Assembly (NCBI GenBank): GCA_030789695.1
Contig: CM061142.1
Span: forward strand, 800,473,610-800,537,609
From: Scilla litardierei
Lineage: Eukaryota; Streptophyta; Magnoliopsida; Asparagales; Asparagaceae
Length of the DNA: 64,000 nucleotides
Direction: 5' to 3'
A program made the position numbers and the translations under genes. The notes below the pieces were generated by a model, which was not told the DNA's origin, made no database searches, and saw only the letters and a list, made by a program, of their open reading frames with translations. Shown piece by piece: positions 1-11,379 of this stretch (positions are counted from its first letter, which is position 1; every line of letters starts with the position of its first letter).

Positions 1-1687
1 AATGGAGCATCGAGCACAATGTCTCATTTAGACCAATCAAGACAAACAAAACTTGCTATTCCGTGATATGTAGCTTGAATCATGAAGTGAATCCGCATAC
101 TCAAGATGAGGGGAGTATGAATTGTCCTTGGAGGATTTATGCAGCGGTGGGAAAAAGAACAGCTGGGAGGTTCAAGATAACAAAAGTAGGTGATGATCAC
201 ACCTGCAACAATCCTACTCTAAATACTGATCATAGTCAAGCCACATCATCTTTCATAAGTTACAAAATTATGCCCCAGGTGAAGACCAAGCTTGATATGA
301 CACCTGCAGAAATACAAGATGCCATTCATGTCATGTTACACATCAGAATATCATATCACAAAGCATGGATGGCAAGATCGAAAGCTTTAGCGAGGATATT
401 TGGGGATTGGGAGGAGTCATACAAGAGGCTTCCACAGTACTTAGAAGCCATCAAGGAAAGTAATCCTGGAACAGTGTATAAAATTACATATGAAACTATC
501 GGGCCAAGAGTGGCACTGTTTACAGTAGTGTTTTGGTCTTTTGGACCATCAATTGAAGGGTTCAAACACTGCAGGCCGGTCCTAAGTATTGATGGCACAC
601 ATTTGTATGGGAAATATGCAGGGTGCTTATTGGTGGCTACAGGCGTGGATGCAAATGAGGGCCTATTTCCGTTAGCATTTGCAGTAGTATCAGCTGAGAA
701 TGTTGAAAAATTGGAAGTGGTTTTTCTGCTGCATCTATGAGTTGATACCGAGCGCCCGTAGAAACTGAACGATTGCCTTCATTTCTGATAGAATGAAAGG
801 TATTCCGAGAGCACTACGAGAGGGATGGCCAGGTTCTAGACACCATAGGTATTGTCTGCGCCACGTTATTGCAAATTACATGGCGAAAGGGTTCCGAACA
901 GCTACATTGGAAAATAACCTATGGGAAGCTGACAATGCATCAGACTTGTTGAAATATAATTTTTTTCGTGAAAAGATTAGAAAAGAGTCTGTTGCAGATG
1001 ATGATTGGATTACTACAAACTTGGGGGCAGATACAAAGAGGTGGGCGCAACACGAAGATGGCGGTAGACGCTATTGTATAATGACAACCAATTGTTCGGA
1101 GAGCTTCAATGGGGTTCTTAAAGGAGCTAGAGCGCTTCCGATACAATCGTTGATTGCAAGAACCTTTTATAGATTAAACAAGTATTTCTATCATCGGCGG
1201 CTTGATGGACTCCGTTGGACGACCACTTTCACCCCCAAAAACTGAGAACATTATTGGTGCACGTGTGCAAGCAGCCCGGTGTTGCTACATCACAAGATTT
1301 GGTGACTTTGAGTGGCAGGTGGTGGATACAGATGCACAAGCATATACCGTGACGATAGAAGGTGACCGTTGCACATGTTCGTGCAACATTCCTATGCTTC
1401 AGCATATGCCATGTGTCCATGTGATCACCGCAACGTCAAGACAACAATATGGTGCCAACATATCATATTGGCCATTTTGTTCACCATGGTATAGTGTGAG
1501 TAAATATCAACTGTCATATATCCCAGAATTTCACCCCATACCTGATGAAAGGTACTGGAAGGAGTAGGATGGTCCCAGATTACTTCCTCCAGAAAAAAGA
1601 AGACAACCCGGTCGGCCAAGATCGACACGGATTCGGGGAGAAATGGATCGTCCACGTGAAGGAAGCAGTCAGAATAGATGCACCAAT
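1..1687 (+). pseudogene. MULE (Mutator-like) transposase, 5' part, broken
   Basis: This is the transposase of a Mutator-like DNA transposon, which would cut and paste the element in the nucleus. The frame is open from base 3, so the true start lies outside the window. Seen in order: a MuDR-type N-terminal DNA-binding region (CPWRIYA and HTC, about 63-215), the DDE transposase core (motif SIDGTHLYGKY near 587-615, HRYCLRHV near 843-868) and a SWIM zinc finger (CTCSC then MPCVH, about 1372-1425). A basic tail (KRRQPGRPRSTRIR, about 1600-1640) leads into a CCHC knuckle. Lesions: a frameshift near 706-712, a TGA at 766-768, a frameshift near 1240 and a TAG at 1565-1567. The Copia insertion at 1688 then cuts the knuckle after C-x2. 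The gene resumes at 14096. Family assignment is strong; loss of function is clear. Confidence 0.9.
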
Positions 1688-2114
1688 TGTTGAGTATTGG
1701 ACTCCCCGGATTTGGTTTTGGATGATGAGCAAACATAAATAAATCGTGAACTAACACTTTGTGAGCGCAGTTATGGAGATCGTCGCCAAATTCACGTGAA
1801 CATCCAAAGCGACGTCTCAAGACTTCTCAAAACACGTATTCATATGCTTAAAGCTTCGTTGAAGCTTTTGGACCAACTTTGAAGTCATGAAGATTCGATC
1901 GAAGCGTTTGAAGACGGTTTGCCTAAATTAATATTTAGTCTTCTAGCTTTGTTATTTAGAATGTTAAGCCTTGAGTAGGTATTATCATTTGATCTTCATA
2001 TCGCTCCTATCTTAGAGCTAGGATCTTAGTAGAAGTCCATTCAAATTTTCCCGAAGCATCGCGCTTCGAATCGGGACTTCTTGTGCATGTTAGTTGGTTC
2101 AAGAAGAAGAACCA

Positions 2115-2632
2115 ACAGACTAGATGGTGATCTAGTCGGTCGGAAAAGCTTCTTGGACCGACTAGTTTGTCTCCCAAATTCTAAGCTCTTTACTGTTTAC
2201 AGTTAGTCGGTCTTAGTTGACTCACCGACCGACTAGTTGGTGAACTAGTCGGTTAGTGATGCTTCTTAGACCGACTAGTTGAGCTTTACTGTACATGCCA
2301 ATTTTTCACCTGAGTTACTATTTATCGTTAGTCGGTCTAAGAACGTTTGGTGACCGACTAGTTGATGATCTAGTCGGTCAACATTTGTTCTTGGACAGAC
2401 TAAATCAATTTGTATTCAGACTAATAGTTTTTTACTCTTAGTCTGTCTAAGTTAACTGACCGACCGACTAGTTGAGAAACTAGTCGGTCGGAAAGTCTTC
2501 TTGGACCGACTAGTTATCTAGGTCTGAAATTTCATCTGTTCACTGTTCATCCTTTAGTCGGTTCATGTTGTTTCACCGACCGACTAGTTGATGAACTAGT
2601 CGGTCAGAGGTTGTTCTTTGACCGACTAATTG
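2115..2632 (+). repeat. Tandem nested-hairpin array (CTAGTCGGTC / GACCGACTAG) in LTR U3
   Basis: About four full units and one partial unit, repeating every 109-117 bp (outer arms at about 2212, 2329, 2438 and 2554). Each unit has an outer arm TTAGTCGGTC, a 12-15 nt spacer, an inner hairpin GACCGACTAG-loop-CTAGTCGGTC, a 15 nt spacer and a closing arm GACCGACTAG/A. Arms are conserved while spacers differ between units. The same array is in the 3' LTR (12783-13290), and a diverged three-unit version lies at 9087-9395. Confidence 0.88.
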
Positions 2633-2683
2633 CCCCAGATTTCCAACCGTTGGGAGATGACCTAGCTCGATTTTGTGGGACCC

Positions 2684-2691
2684 TATAAATA
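2684..2691 (+). promoter_or_regulatory. TATA box of the 5' LTR
   Basis: TATAAATA about 50 bp after the last unit of the palindrome array. The identical site is at 13347-13354 in the 3' LTR. It is the likely start region for genomic RNA. Confidence 0.7.
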
Positions 2692-3434
2692 CGAAGCTTG
2701 GTCATTTCTCTCAAGGTTAGAGCTGCTATTGAGAGACTTATTCAGATTGAAAGAGTTAGAGATTAAAATTCATTTCCAAAGCTCTCTTCCTCACAAGAAA
2801 TCATTCTCTCCCTCATTTGAGATCTAGAATCCATCTTGAGAGAACCTTGTTCTTGTTGAGCCATCCAAGCTATTGCTTGATTCAAGTCTCCTACTCATTC
2901 CTAGGCACACATTGCTGCTCATATTGGTGGTGCTAGGTCTTGGTGACTTCTCCTTCCTCAAATCCCTCCTTACCCTAATTTGGTAAGAATACTCAAGGTA
3001 TATGGTTTGTGGTAAGTTGTTGTTTATTTCATATAAACTCTTTTATTGCTATTGATTCTCTCGGTTGTGAGAGAATGTTGTGATCCCGGGTTGTGGGATT
3101 CACTATTGCTATTGATTGTATGATTTGATCTTGTGAAGGTTTTTCACAAGGTACTCATAGTGGAAATCTTGGGTTAGGGTTTCTAACCTAAGTATCCGAA
3201 GGGGATCCGGGTGTTCTGGGACGTAGGATCACCGGGTACAAGTCGGGGAGACTTGGGTGGATCCGAACCCATCATATCAATTGTTAGCATTGAATATTTG
3301 TTGTTGTCTATTTTAGCTTCCGCATTTGTTGGTAGTAGTTTGCACGATAATTAGGAATTATACTCCTTGTTATTTTTAAAGTACTATTCACCCCCTCTCT
3401 AGTACTTGTGCAGTAGCTTTCAGGGCATTACATT

Positions 3435-3447
3435 TAGTATTAGAGCC
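3435..3447 (+). other. Primer binding site (initiator tRNA-Met type)
   Basis: TAGTATTAGAGCC begins two bases after the LTR end. It matches the canonical TGGTATCAGAGCC at 11 of 13 positions (my count). Confidence 0.75.
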
Positions 3448-3459
3448 AGATACTAAGCT

Positions 3460-5694
3460 ATGTCTGCCAACGACAACAAGACCGTGCGTCCACCTTCGGA
3501 TTATAGCACCTTCAAGAACCGTGAAGGAGCTTCTTCGGTAATGGAAGGACATTCCTCAACGAGGCCTTCATTCTTCAACGGTACCAACTACAGGTATTGG
3601 AAATGCCGGATGGAAACTTTCCTCCGGAGTGCTTCACTATGGAGGACCACAATGAAGGAGTATGTCGAGCCCGCCGAAGAAGATTTCGAGAAATGGACAC
3701 CCGCGGAGGTCACCGCGGAAGTAAGCAATGCCAAGGCAATGAACGCCTTGCAATGCGCATTGGAGTCCGAGGACTTCAATAAGATATGCACATGTAAGAG
3801 TGCATATCAAATTTGGAACTCCCTCCTCATCTTACATGAAGGGACGAGTAGGGTAAGAGACTCTAAACTAGTAGTCGTTAATAAAGATTACGAGATGTTT
3901 CATATGCTACAGGGTGAGAAGATGAAGGAGTATTATGCTCGCTTCGTCGACATCATAAACGAGTTAGAGGCTCTCGGCAAAACCTACACCCAAAAGGAGA
4001 AATGTTCGAAGCTTATAGAAGGACTTCCTTCTAGTTGGGAAAAGCGTACCTTCGCCATCGAGGAAGGTAACGATATGAATAAGTATACCGTAGTTCAATT
4101 AATGGGTACTTTAATGTCATACGAGGTACGCAAGGATAGCAAGGTGAAGTTACAAGAGAAGATGAAGTCTTATTTGAACCAAGACGTGCCTAAGAAAAAG
4201 GCGATTGCGTTCAAGGCGGCTCCATCCACCTCTACCGATGACGAGGACTCGGAAGACGAAATGGACATGGAATCCATTGCCCTCATGGCAAAAAATTTCA
4301 ATCGCTTCTTCCGAAAAGGTAACTTCAAATGCAAATCTAAATTTACTTCTACTAACGCCTCTCCTCCTTTGTGCTTTAAATGCAATAAGTCAGGACACAT
4401 CAAAGAGGATTGTCCACAAAACAAGCAAAAGGAAAAGTGGAAGGTGCCGAAATACGACAAATCGAAGAAGTATAAGAAAGGCTACAAGAAAGGATTTGTC
4501 GGTTTCACCGATTCCGAAGATGACTCTTCAAGCGGGGAGTCGGATGATGTGAAAGTGGAGCAAGCGCACGTATGTTTCATGGCTAACGAGGAAAATGTTC
4601 AAGAACCCGCCTCCGATGATAGCGAGGATGAAAGCGATGAGGTAACTATGGATGACCTTAGACTAGCTAATGAGCAAATATGGAATAGATATGCTAAATT
4701 AGTTGAACGATATAATAAGACTAAAGATGAGCTAGTTAGCATCCAAACCTCACCTAAAAATATCATCACCAACAACGACACCGTTGTTGAAGGGTTGAAG
4801 AATGAGATTGTTAATCTCAAGACTCAACTTGAACATGTTAGCATTGAGGATCCGGAGGAACACAAGATAGCGGATTTGACTTCTCAAAACTCGACTTTGA
4901 GTATTGAGAATGAGAATCTTAAATCTCGTGTTTATGTGCTCATATCGCAAGTATCCACTTTGGATGCTTCTATGCGTTCTCTCACTGAGAAATATGAGAA
5001 CACATTAGGACGAATTAATAAATTCAATAAAGGTAAGGACCATTTGGATAAAATCCTAAGTGACTTACTTCCGGGCAATTACCACATTGGCTTGGGGTAT
5101 ACGATGGGAACTTCATCCAAATCGGCCACTACTTTTGTTAGGCCAACTTCCGGTGCTTCGACGAGTGGTATCAAACACTCTATTGGTAGTTCATCTATCA
5201 ATGGTGCTTCCACCTCGTCCACACCCTCTTTCGGAAAGAAACCCACTTTGGGTGGACCTCCAAAGAAGGGCCATGCCTATATGTACACCAATACTATGCC
5301 ACGTAGGAACACACGTCCTACTCCACCGGCTCACTCATATGATGATTTCTATGCTACACATTCACAGGCACGTGCACAACATGTGAGACACCCTCACGCA
5401 CGTGTTCCCTCACATGCATATGTTCACCCACATCGTCATATGAATAATTATCCACATGCACCATTTCATCATGTTCCTTTTACCTATCCACGACATGCAT
5501 CACGAAGAAATCAACAAAGCATGCATGCTCCCAATAGGATTAAGGCTCCCAAAATATTCTCAATTTGGAGCCCAAAGGACACAAGTATGGATGAAAAACA
5601 AATCTACATGAATGATTATTTTTTGAATGTAGTGGATAATGTTAATTATATTGGGAAGTCTAAGTCCAATTGGACTTGGCTTCCAAAGGTCTAA
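3460..5694 (+). CDS. Sirevirus Gag
   Basis: A 744-residue Gag that would form the cytoplasmic virus-like particle and bind the genomic RNA. The start is the first ATG after the PBS. Residues about 30-230 match the DUF4219/UBN2 gag family (FNGTNYRYWKCRME; YQIWNSLLILHEG). A CCHC knuckle CFKCNKSGHIKEDC spans residues 305-318, with lysine-rich flanks. Next come acidic stretches (about 350-400), a heptad-rich probable coiled coil (about 400-540), a Ser/Thr/Gly-rich stretch, and a His-rich segment (about 625-690). The length suits Sireviruses, whose Gag is longer than in most Copia elements. The frame is intact and closes with TAA at 5692. Pol is in another frame, so Gag and Pol are separated by an indel or a frameshift. 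Confidence 0.88.
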   Translation: MSANDNKTVRPPSDYSTFKNREGASSVMEGHSSTRPSFFNGTNYRYWKCRMETFLRSASLWRTTMKEYVEPAEEDFEKWTPAEVTAEVSNAKAMNALQCALESEDFNKICTCKSAYQIWNSLLILHEGTSRVRDSKLVVVNKDYEMFHMLQGEKMKEYYARFVDIINELEALGKTYTQKEKCSKLIEGLPSSWEKRTFAIEEGNDMNKYTVVQLMGTLMSYEVRKDSKVKLQEKMKSYLNQDVPKKKAIAFKAAPSTSTDDEDSEDEMDMESIALMAKNFNRFFRKGNFKCKSKFTSTNASPPLCFKCNKSGHIKEDCPQNKQKEKWKVPKYDKSKKYKKGYKKGFVGFTDSEDDSSSGESDDVKVEQAHVCFMANEENVQEPASDDSEDESDEVTMDDLRLANEQIWNRYAKLVERYNKTKDELVSIQTSPKNIITNNDTVVEGLKNEIVNLKTQLEHVSIEDPEEHKIADLTSQNSTLSIENENLKSRVYVLISQVSTLDASMRSLTEKYENTLGRINKFNKGKDHLDKILSDLLPGNYHIGLGYTMGTSSKSATTFVRPTSGASTSGIKHSIGSSSINGASTSSTPSFGKKPTLGGPPKKGHAYMYTNTMPRRNTRPTPPAHSYDDFYATHSQARAQHVRHPHARVPSHAYVHPHRHMNNYPHAPFHHVPFTYPRHASRRNQQSMHAPNRIKAPKIFSIWSPKDTSMDEKQIYMNDYFLNVVDNVNYIGKSKSNWTWLPKV

Positions 5695-5699
5695 CCTTT

Positions 5700-8600
5700 G
5701 AGGACCCAAAGATCTTGGGTACCATGAAATGATATAATCATCTTTAGGTACTCAAGAGAAACAAACGGAGCTACAAAGTCAAATTTGGCTCCAAGGATGG
5801 GTGGATACTCGATAGCGGGTGTTCAAAACACATGACGGGCGATGCTCAATTGCTTTCCGGAGTGGTGCCCATTGCTAATGGGAACCGGGTAATCTTTGGA
5901 GGCAACGAGAGCGGAACCATCGTCGGTGTTGGTAAAGTGGGTAACCCATCTGAACCCTTAATTAGTGATGTCTATCTTGTTAATGGTTTAAACCACAATC
6001 TTATTTCAATAAGCCAACTTTGTGACAAAGGTTACAAAGTTAGCTTTGCGAAAGGATTGTGTCACATTTTTAATAATGTTAATAATGATTTATTATTTTC
6101 CGGCACACGCCATAAAGATATTTATATTTTGGATTTTCCTAAGTCATATGAACAATGTCTCGTTGCCAACACAAGTGAACAACACTTATGGCATCGACCA
6201 TGTGAACTTTGGAACACTTTTTAAGCTTTCAAAATTAAATTCCATTAAAGGTTTTCCTAAGCTTGTTTTTGAAAAGAAAAGTTTTTGTGACTCATGTCAA
6301 CGAGGCAAGCTTCCTAAAATCTTCATTTAAACCTAAGAAAAGCATTTCTACTAAACGGCCTCTAGAGCCATTACATCTAGATTTATTTGGGCCAACTAGA
6401 GTTGCTTCTTTAGGAAATGCTAGATATGGGCTTGTCATCGTAGATGATTTTTCGAGATTTACATGGGTATTTTTCTTATGTAATAAAAATGAAGCTTTTG
6501 AAAACTTCACAACATTTGTGAAGAAAGTACAAAATCTCATCGGAACCACCATTGTCACTATTCGCAGTGATCATGGAGGTGAATTTGAGAATGAGTCTTT
6601 CTCAAATTTTTGTGATGATCTTGGAATTACACACACGTTTTCCTTCCCTCGTGCACCCCCTCAAAATGGTGTTGTTGAGAGAAAGAATAGAACGCTTGTG
6701 GAGTGTGCTCGCACAATGCTCGATGATAGCCAACTTGGCCATCAATTTTGGGCGGAAGCGGTACACACCGCTTGCTATGTGTTTAATAGAATACTTTTGA
6801 GGCCCGGTACCAAACAAACTTGTTATGAATTGTTGTTTGGTAGATTGCCTCAAGTTAAACATTTTCGTGTTTTTGGTGTGAAATGTTTTATTAAAAACAC
6901 TTATGAAAATTTGGACAAGTTTGATCCGAGATCGGATGCGGGAATATTTGTTGGGTATTCCTCACATAGCAAAGCCTACCGGATATACAACAAAAGATCC
7001 TCGACGATCGAGGAATCACTACATGTCTCTTTTAATGAAAATTTTATTCCTTCTAGAATTTCAAATGATGATGATTCAATGGATGTTTTATGTGATTCTA
7101 TTGATAATTCTAAGTCTATTGATTCTATTGATTCTATTGATACTAACCCGACTAATGAGGTTGTTGAGAATGTTCCTAGTGATCAGGAAATTCCCAAATG
7201 GCTTCATACGGTCCGTGACCATCCCCATGAGCAAGTCATTGGCAATATTCATGATAGAGTCAAGACGAGATCGCAAGTCCACCACTTCGCCAATTGTGCC
7301 TTTGTCTCCTCGATTGAGCCAAAGAATATAAATGAAGCGTGCGAAGATAGTGCTTGGATCCTTGCCCTGGAGGAGGAACTCATTCAATTCGAGAGGAATG
7401 AGGTATGTGAGCTTGTTCCATTGCCTTCGAAGAACCACACCGTTATAGGAACGAAGTGGATCTTCAAGAACAAAACCGACGAGAACCAAATCGTCGTCCG
7501 GAACAAGGCTCGGTTAGTAGCTCAAGGCTATCGACAAGAGGAAGGTATCGATTTCGAAGAATCCTTCGCTCCGGTAGCTAGATTAGAATCTATTAGATTA
7601 TTGTTATCTTTTGCATGCCATAAAAATTTCAAACTATTTCAAATGGATGTAAAAAGTGCATTTTTAAACGGAGATGTCGTTGAGGAAGTTTATGTTTCTC
7701 AACCTTCGGGCTATATTAATGAAAAATTTCCAAATCATGTTTTTAAACTAAAGAAAGCACTTTACGGTTTGAGACAAGCTCCTCGAGCTTGGTATGATCG
7801 CCTAAAGAATTTTCTTTTGGATTTGAATTTTAAAATGGGAGAAGCCGATTCTACACTTTTTGTTAAGCATTCGAATAATGATATTCTTTTAGTTCAAATT
7901 TATGTTGATGATATCATTTTCGGTGCTACTAACTTCGCTCTTTGCGAAGAGTTTTCTAATGTTATGAAGGAACAATTTGAGATGAGCCACATGTGTGAGC
8001 TCAAATATTTCTTAGGTCTCCAAATTCGCCAAATGAACGATGGAATCATCATCCACCAAACGAAGTACACGGTGGAGTTGCTAAAGCGATTTGGAATGGA
8101 GAGTGCCTCCGGGAAAAAAACTCCAATGAGCACTACTACGCATCTTGATAAAGATACGGGCGGAAAAGATATAGACATTCGTCTATATCGAGGTATGATA
8201 GGTAGTTTACTTTATCTTACCGCAAGTAGGCCCGATATTATGTTTGCCGTATATATTTGTGCTTGTTATCAGTCTCAACCTAAGGATTCTCACTTAGTAG
8301 CGGTAAAACGTATTTTTCGCTATTTAAGTTACACTTTAGACTTTGGATTACTTTATCCAAAATCTAGCACGTATGAGTTAGTCTCATATAGTGACGCTGA
8401 TTATGCGGGATGCAAATCCGACATGAAGAGTACTAGTGGCACTTGCCATTTTATAGGAAATTCTCGTGTCTCTTGGTTTTCCAAGAAGCAAAAATTCCGT
8501 ATCACTTTCAACCACCGAGGCGGAATACATTACCGCCGGTGCTGCATGTGCCCAGGTTCTTTGGATGAGACACACACTTAAGGATTTTGGTATACATTGT

Positions 8601-8852
8601 GATACTAGCCCTATCATGGTGGACAACCAAAGTGCCATTTGTCTTTCAAAGAATCCGGTGCACCATTCCCGTTCTAAACACATAGATGTCCGACACCATT
8701 TCTTAGATGATCATGTTGCTAAAAAGGACATCATATTAGTGTATGTTGAAACCCAGAAGCAAATCACCGATATTTTCACGAAACCCCTAAAGGAGGACTC
8801 CTTTGTGCGGTTGCGTCGAGAATTGGGGATTATGGGTGAATCCGAGATATAG
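5700..8852 (+). pseudogene. Sirevirus Pol (protease, integrase, RT, RNase H), frameshifted
   Basis: This polyprotein would process Gag, copy the RNA and integrate the cDNA. The protease motif DSGCSKHMTG is near 5811. The GAG-pre-integrase knuckle region follows, then the integrase core (LDLFGPTR near 6380, [11 protein letters not shown] near 6568, [13 protein letters not shown] near 6659). RT has [11 protein letters not shown] and YVDD (about 7901). RNase H has SDADYAGC and later TEAEYI. Breaks: the protease frame differs from gag, frame changes near 6195 and again between about 6230 and 6330, and a further shift occurs near 8490-8510 inside RNase H. The stretch from integrase to the start of RNase H (6263-8500) is one clean frame, so decay is recent. 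The end is the stop after GESEI. Confidence 0.88.
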
Positions 8853-9086
8853 GATTCATTTTTATTCAATAATCTTGCATGCTATTCTATTTCGCTATAT
8901 TTTTTCATGCTAGACTTATTGGATTCTTTCGGGATTTTTGTGAATTTTTGGAATTTATGCTCGAATTTACTCTTGAACGTCGTATTTAAGTTTTTCGATG
9001 ATTAATGGGGTAGTATGATGATTTTTGAGAGTTGAACGATGTTTCGTCCAAGTACATTTAGGAGAGAACTCATTTATCTATTTTTG

Positions 9087-9395
9087 GACTCATCTAGTCG
9101 GTCTCAGTTCATCAACCAACCGACTAGATGCACATCTAGTCGGTCAGCTAATGAACTCAAACCGACTAGTTCAAGCTTATTTTTTTCCTTTGCTACTGAC
9201 TTCATTTAGTTGGTCCACGTTCACTTACCGACCGACTAGAATGAAAACTAGTCGGTCAGTACTTGAACTTAGACCGACTAACTCTAGCCCTAAAAACTTT
9301 GACTGGCCTCTGTTTCGACTTAGTTGGTTCAAGCTCATTGACCGACCGACTAGATCGTCATCTAGTCGGTCAGTGCTTGAACTGTGACCGACTAA
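9087..9395 (+). repeat. Internal copy of the CTAGTCGGTC nested-hairpin array
   Basis: Three units of about 110 bp lie between pol and the env-like ORF. They have the same arm logic as the LTR array (CTAGTCGGTC, spacer, ACCGACTAG-loop-CTAGTCGGTC, spacer, GACCGACTA) but different spacers. It is not a simple copy of the LTR block. Confidence 0.85.
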
Positions 9396-9747
9396 GTGCT
9401 CAGGGACAGTCGTGTCTTTTCGCTTGTCGACCGACTTAAACTCGTATCTAATCGATTATCTCTCATTCTAATCGATCGACGCTCGCTCTCCAGCTCAAAA
9501 ACCCCGAACCCCTTTCGTCTTCCACCGTCGTTTCCACCGTCCGATCGCCGTTTTCCGACCATCAACGACCGTCGATCTTCCTCCTAGGTATCCCTCCTCT
9601 CCTCTCTTGCATCTAGGGTTCTATTCTAGGTCGATTTCACTTCCTAGGGTTTGGTTTCAAGCTTATTTCGATTTCGGCTTTAGGGTTTTGCTTCTAGGGC
9701 TCATCGATCTCGTTCTTACGTTGCTTGATCTTGTTTTGTCACGACTT

Positions 9748-11379
9748 ATGGCAAAGACGAGAATCCCGATCACTCCCTCCGGTGCATCTCCTATGAACAT
9801 AGAGCCACACCCTAGGGATCCTTCGAAACCCAAACGCCGAGCTAAAACAACCCAACCTTCATCGTCTTCGCCTCCTCTGAAGAAGCAGAGGACAGCGACC
9901 GCCAAACCCAGTAGACGTTCTCAGTCTAGGAAGCCTATACTCCATACCCCTACTACACCATTTGATTCTGACATTGAGTTTAGACCCGAGGATGAGCCTA
10001 GACGTCAGGAACCCACTACTCCACCTCATCCTAGGACTCGACAGCCTAAGGGAAAGGCCCCGATGCCAGCAGGTGGTGTCGATATATCGTTGTGTCGCGA
10101 CGACCCTTTGTGTCTCGCGGCCTACAACCGTATCGAACATTGCCCGCTGTTATTGGAGCATTTCGTTAAGTTCTCCGATTTCCTTGGCTTAGCAGCTCTC
10201 CTTTCCTATAGTGGACTCCTAGACTACCTTCGCTTTGACCCTAAGGCGAACCCTCGACCCTATCCTCGCCTGGTCAAACTTTTCTATGCAAACCGTACCC
10301 AGGGACAGTACGGTGAGACACACTCCATCGAGACTACTGTCTTGGGGACTCCTATAGTCCTCACGACAGAAATCTAGGGGGAGTTGCTTGGTTGTTCGTC
10401 GTCTGGTCTCCTCCCGTCTGATATTTCTGTTGATGATATCTCTTCGTTGGATCAGTTCGTTCTCACCGATATCTTCCATGTGATCCCTCCTGCTTTCATT
10501 GGTGTCCCATCGAAGTCATTTAAACCGAATGCTTGGGTGCTCAATCTAATCCTGAAGTCGTGCTTGCTTCCCAAGTACGGCTCATCATCTCTGCCATCCC
10601 AGCCCTTCCTCAAGTTGATTTACACTCTTTTCTTAGGTTGCGAGATTAATTGGGCTCGCATTATACTCGATAAGATGGACTCTTTCGAGTGTATTCGCAA
10701 GTCCACTAAATCTGCACATATCCCTTATTCTTGTCTGCTGACTTTGGTGTTTCATCATTTCCAAGTGCCTTTGCCTCCTGACGATGAGCATCCACTTAGT
10801 CCTCCCCTGAACGCGACGGCCGTCAAGAAATCTCTTGCGTCACTCCGTCACGTGCAGAGGACGACTCCTTCAGCTTCTCAGGGCACATCTTCTGCAGCTG
10901 CTACTCCTAGACCTCCCACCACACTTGATGATCTCGCTCGTTCTGTTCGTCGTCTCGAGTCTCGGTATGCTCATACCGAGGAGATTCTGTGTCGTATTGC
11001 TCGTGTTATTGGTGTTGAGGTCCCTCCTCCTGTTTCTGAGGATGAGGAGATGGATGATGAGGATATCGATGAGCTCGTTCATTCTCTTGCTCGTGGCGCT
11101 GAGGCCACTCCTGCTGCTGCTACCACATCCGTTGCTAGAGCTGCCACTTCTTCATGTGCTCCAGAGTCTTCTGCTCCAGTGGATGAGTCTACTGCTGCTC
11201 CAGAGACGTCTGCTCCAGTTGACGTTCCTGTTGATGCCTCTGCCGTTGAGCCTGCTGTTGATGTTTCCACTCATGCCCCGACGATTCCTTCTGTTGACAC
11301 ACCACTCCTCCCAGCAGAGCCTGAGTCCACTCCTTCGACTGGACCTACAGAGACTGCCGATCCTACCACTACTTCTTGA
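9748..11379 (+). pseudogene. Sirevirus env-like / plant transposon domain ORF with one in-frame TAG
   Basis: This ORF lies after pol, where many Sireviruses carry an env-like gene of unknown role. The first ATG in frame is 9748 (MAKTRIP). The N-terminus is basic and Pro/Ser-rich (PKRRAKTTQ). The middle (about 10070-10760) resembles the putative plant transposon protein domain (FSDFLGLAALL, RLVKLFYANR). A helical segment (about 10920-11010) and a Ser/Ala/Pro/Thr-rich tail follow. A TAG at 10375-10377 interrupts the frame, which then continues unchanged to TGA at 11377-11379. I see no clear signal peptide or membrane segment, so an envelope role is not supported by the sequence. The TAG may be a nonsense mutation or a readthrough codon. 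Confidence 0.72.

Larger units (their letters stand above)
1688..3432 (+). repeat. 5' LTR of the Sirevirus-type element
   Basis: It starts TGTTGAGTATTGG and ends GGGCATTACA. The matching 3' LTR is at 12358-14095. U3 holds the CTAGTCGGTC palindrome array (2115-2632), directly followed by a TATA box. U5 ends with the CTATTCACCCCC stretch common in plant Copia LTRs. Confidence 0.93.

Noticed and set aside
2115..2632. Regularly spaced palindromic repeats looking like a CRISPR array
   Set aside because: Repeats are 10-bp arms in alternating orientation inside an LTR, repeated in the other LTR, in plant nuclear DNA with no cas genes.
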